A stretch of DNA of 8,230 bases. Origin: an uncultured Flavobacterium sp. (GTDB lineage Bacteria > Bacteroidota > Bacteroidia > Flavobacteriales > Flavobacteriaceae). Every line of letters starts with the position of its first letter. The first letter of the stretch is position 1. Location of the stretch: positions 1-8,230 of the forward strand of contig CAMLKV010000089.1 of assembly GCA_946480635.1 (NCBI GenBank), given 5' to 3'. Both the position numbers and the translations under genes were made by a program. This document shows positions 6,178 to 8,230 of the stretch, piece after piece. The notes below the pieces were generated by a model, which did no database searches, was not told the origin of the DNA, and was given only the letters and a program-made list of their open reading frames with translations.

Positions 6178-7437
6178 ATGAAAAGAATAACAATACCTAG
6201 AACATTCTCATTTCTGTTGTTGCTTCTCGTTATAACGAGTTGTACTGAGCCATATGCATTGCAATCAATAGAAAGGCAAAATAGCTTAGTGGTAGAAGCT
6301 ACTTTTACTAATGAATTAAAAAAGCATGAGATTAAGTTAAGCCGAACAACATCGCTGGAAAACAATAATCCTGAGTACGAAAAAAATGCTGTGGTTTATA
6401 TTTCTGATAATAATGGAAATATTTTTGAATTTGAACCAAATCAAAACAGCTATATTTCTAGAAATGAAATTCAAGCTGTTCCTGACACAAGATATAAGTT
6501 ACATATAATAACCGAAGGAGGTAAAACATATACATCTACTGAACAAACTTTGCCAAACATAAATGAAATGCAAAGCCTAATTCCAGTTGCAAAAACCAAC
6601 GACAAAGGTAACCTTGGTGTTGAAATACAAATAAATAGTTTTGATCCATTAAAAAAATCACTTTACTATAGGTTTGAATTTGAAGAAACATCAAAAATAG
6701 TTACTCCTAAATGGAGTCCATTTGAAACTATTCTTTTAAATCAACCTATGATCTGTCCTGGTAACGGATCACCTGGATTTGAAACTATTGGGTTTATCAC
6801 AAAACAGCACGACGGAAGAATTTGTTATGATACAAAACACTCTAATACTATTCTATTAACTAACACAAATAATCTATTAGAGGATCGTGTCACAAACTTC
6901 CCAATAAGATTTATTGAAACAACAGATTATAAAATAGGAGAACGCTACACAATCCTTGCCAAACAATATGTTGTGTCTTTAGAAACTTATACTTATTACA
7001 GTAGATTAAAAAAAATAACTTCTGATGACAGTAGTGTTTTATCTCAACTTCAACCAGGTCTTATTGTAGGTAACATTAAATCTACAGACAACAGTGATGA
7101 AATTGTTGTTGGTCTTTTTGATGTTTCTTCAGTATCTAAACAAAGAATATTTTTTAATTTTGAAGACATATTCCCTAATTTATCCCCGCCTACAAATCCT
7201 TACAATTGCGTTGGAAAAGATTTTGACAGTGAAGATTTTGGAACACCAGACCCAAGACCAAATGCACAATTTCCTTGTGGAAACGGCGGGCAAGGAACGA
7301 CGCTTAGATCAATTATTAGACTCAAAAAAATGCTCTATTATGATAGCTCATACCCAATTTTCACAATGGTTGAACCAGCCTGTGGCGATTGCACAACTTA
7401 TTCATCAAACATAAAACCTACATTTTGGATAGATTAA
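6178..7437 (+). CDS. DUF4249 outer-membrane lipoprotein (copy 2, intact)
   Basis: This is a 419-residue protein of the DUF4249 family, common in Bacteroidota beside TonB-dependent receptors. The lipoprotein signal has basic residues at 2-8, a hydrophobic core at about 10-19 and lipobox ITSC with Cys22, followed by TEPYALQ. The N-terminal beta-rich part (about 35-170) has LVVEATFTNELKKHEIKLS and YEKNAVVYISDNNGNIFEFE. The C-terminal part has NNLLEDRVTNFPIRFIE, QPGLIVGNIKST, DVSSVSKQRIFFNFEDIFP and the closing CGDCTTYSSNIKPTFWID. Beyond the lipid Cys it has six cysteines (193, 216, 344, 367, 402, 405), compatible with disulfides outside the cytoplasm. It probably sits at the outer membrane and works with the receptor encoded two genes upstream; that is inferred from gene order, not shown. 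It starts 2 bp after the copy 1 frame. Its last 13 bases overlap the likely start of the next gene. The family assignment is firm; the molecular function is unknown. Confidence 0.92.
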   Translation: MKRITIPRTFSFLLLLLVITSCTEPYALQSIERQNSLVVEATFTNELKKHEIKLSRTTSLENNNPEYEKNAVVYISDNNGNIFEFEPNQNSYISRNEIQAVPDTRYKLHIITEGGKTYTSTEQTLPNINEMQSLIPVAKTNDKGNLGVEIQINSFDPLKKSLYYRFEFEETSKIVTPKWSPFETILLNQPMICPGNGSPGFETIGFITKQHDGRICYDTKHSNTILLTNTNNLLEDRVTNFPIRFIETTDYKIGERYTILAKQYVVSLETYTYYSRLKKITSDDSSVLSQLQPGLIVGNIKSTDNSDEIVVGLFDVSSVSKQRIFFNFEDIFPNLSPPTNPYNCVGKDFDSEDFGTPDPRPNAQFPCGNGGQGTTLRSIIRLKKMLYYDSSYPIFTMVEPACGDCTTYSSNIKPTFWID

Positions 7438-8230
7438 AAACCTTATTATTATTTGTTTTTCTTTTTTCAAATCAAGAAAAAATTATTGCTCAAAACAGTA
7501 TTTCCACACAAGAAATGAAGAGTTTTGATAATTTAATTAATGAGAAAATTTACATCAATTGTAATACCAATGTGCTTATAACTGGAGAGACTCTTTATTA
7601 CAAGCTATATTGTTTAAATAAAAAAAGTAACACCCCATCTCTTGTTTCTAAAGTTTCGTATGTTGAGTTATTTGATAAGAATAACAAATCAATATCTAAA
7701 CAAAAATTATTTTTAGAATCTGGTATTTCTAATGGTGAGTTTTTCATCCCTTCAAATTTAGAAACGGGAAGCTATAAACTTGTTGGATACACAAGTTGGA
7801 TGTTAAATGGTACCAATTTGAACGATCATTTTGAAACAACGATTTATATCATAAATTCATTCGAAAAAACTAAGCCAAATAAAAAAGAAAGTGGTTTGAC
7901 CACAACTAAAAGTTTAACAAATACAGAAAATAGTTTTAAGAACGAAGTTTCATTTACAAATGTAAATTTAACAACAGATAAAACCGAATACTCTAAAAGG
8001 GAAAAAATCTCTTTAAAAATAAAATCAGATATACTTAATTTATCAAATACCTCTTTGTCAATAAGAAAAAAAGATAGTCTAACTTTTGGAAAAAATATCA
8101 CATCATTTGAATATTTAAAAAATCGCGATAATAAAAGTACTTTAAAAAGTATTGGCACCGAATTAATATTACCTGAATTACGTGGAGAAATTATAAGTGG
8201 AAAAATAAAATCACCCAAAAATAGCGTAAG
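7425..8230 (+). CDS. MG2 (macroglobulin-like) secreted protein, N-terminal part; runs off the window end
   Basis: A frame open from 7374 to the end has no in-frame ATG until 7515. Starting at TTG 7425 gives 268 codons that begin with a good signal peptide (LDRLKTLLLFVFLFSNQEKI, probable cleavage IIA-Q at 22/23); starting at ATG 7515 would delete it. Residues of about 40-146 resemble the MG2 fold of alpha-2-macroglobulin-like proteins: IYINCNTNVLITGETLYYKLYCL, then SKVSYVELFDKNNKSI and the closing GSYKLVGYTSWMLNG. A second Ig-like segment begins near 178 (VNLTTDKTEYSKREKISLKI), and LPELRGEIISGKI follows at 249-261. Proteins of this type in Bacteroidota are long, exported and often encoded with TonB receptors; some end in a plug-like domain, which cannot be seen here. 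The start lies inside the preceding gene (13-bp overlap), favouring coupled translation. There is no thioester or enzyme motif in the visible part. The role is probably structural or substrate-handling at the outer membrane, by inference only. Confidence 0.8.
   Translation, partial: MDRLKTLLLFVFLFSNQEKIIAQNSISTQEMKSFDNLINEKIYINCNTNVLITGETLYYKLYCLNKKSNTPSLVSKVSYVELFDKNNKSISKQKLFLESGISNGEFFIPSNLETGSYKLVGYTSWMLNGTNLNDHFETTIYIINSFEKTKPNKKESGLTTTKSLTNTENSFKNEVSFTNVNLTTDKTEYSKREKISLKIKSDILNLSNTSLSIRKKDSLTFGKNITSFEYLKNRDNKSTLKSIGTELILPELRGEIISGKIKSPKNSV

Noticed and set aside
6156..6365. Minus-strand frame of 69 codons across the start of DUF4249 copy 2
   Set aside because: It is antisense to the signal peptide and first domain of a well-supported gene; nothing supports translation.
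7094..7414. Overlapping + strand frame of 106 codons with a hydrophobic start
   Set aside because: It lies wholly inside the intact DUF4249 gene in another frame, resembles no family, and its hydrophobic start arises from reading the conserved GLFDVSS region out of frame.
7844..8218. Minus-strand frame of 124 codons
   Set aside because: It is antisense to the MG2-like gene, whose own frame is continuous and family-like here. Its Phe/Ser-rich composition is the complement of Lys/Glu-rich codons.

Overview
The window looks like chromosomal DNA of a Flavobacterium-like member of the Bacteroidota. It is AT-rich, and no gene start has a clear Shine-Dalgarno sequence. The one intergenic promoter matches the Bacteroidota TTG / TANNTTTG pattern. 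The gene content is typical of the phylum: a TonB-dependent receptor carrying STN and carboxypeptidase-regulatory-like domains, DUF4249 lipoproteins, and an MG2-type macroglobulin-like secreted protein.

Layout, all on the + strand: (1) 1-1353 is the C-terminal part of polynucleotide phosphorylase (pnp), ending in a strong intrinsic terminator. (2) 1354-1478 is a 125-bp intergenic region holding that terminator and a candidate promoter whose -33 element lies in the terminator T-tract. (3) 1479 to the end of the window is a tightly packed five-locus operon: a small secreted protein of unknown function, a 919-residue TonB-dependent receptor, two tandem DUF4249 lipoprotein genes, and the start of an MG2-like secreted protein that runs off the right edge. 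Gene boundaries are 1-bp overlap, 2-bp gap, 2-bp gap and 13-bp overlap, so co-transcription and coupled translation are likely.

The first DUF4249 gene is split by a frameshift near 5479. Alignment with its intact neighbour places the lesion precisely: two bases are missing relative to that copy, and both halves remain otherwise open. This is either a recent pseudogene, a sequencing or assembly error, or less likely a recoding or two-piece arrangement.

The MG2-like gene has no usable in-frame ATG before its signal peptide. The best start is a TTG inside the last codons of the second DUF4249 gene.

Inferred role: the cassette probably builds an outer-membrane complex, with a TonB-driven channel, surface lipoprotein partner(s), and one or two exported accessory proteins. 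The substrate cannot be read from the sequence. The STN domain suggests a signalling or periplasmic-contact role, but no sigma/anti-sigma pair is visible here. This type of cluster recurs in Bacteroidota, but I know of no established function for it, which makes it the best candidate for an undescribed system in this window.
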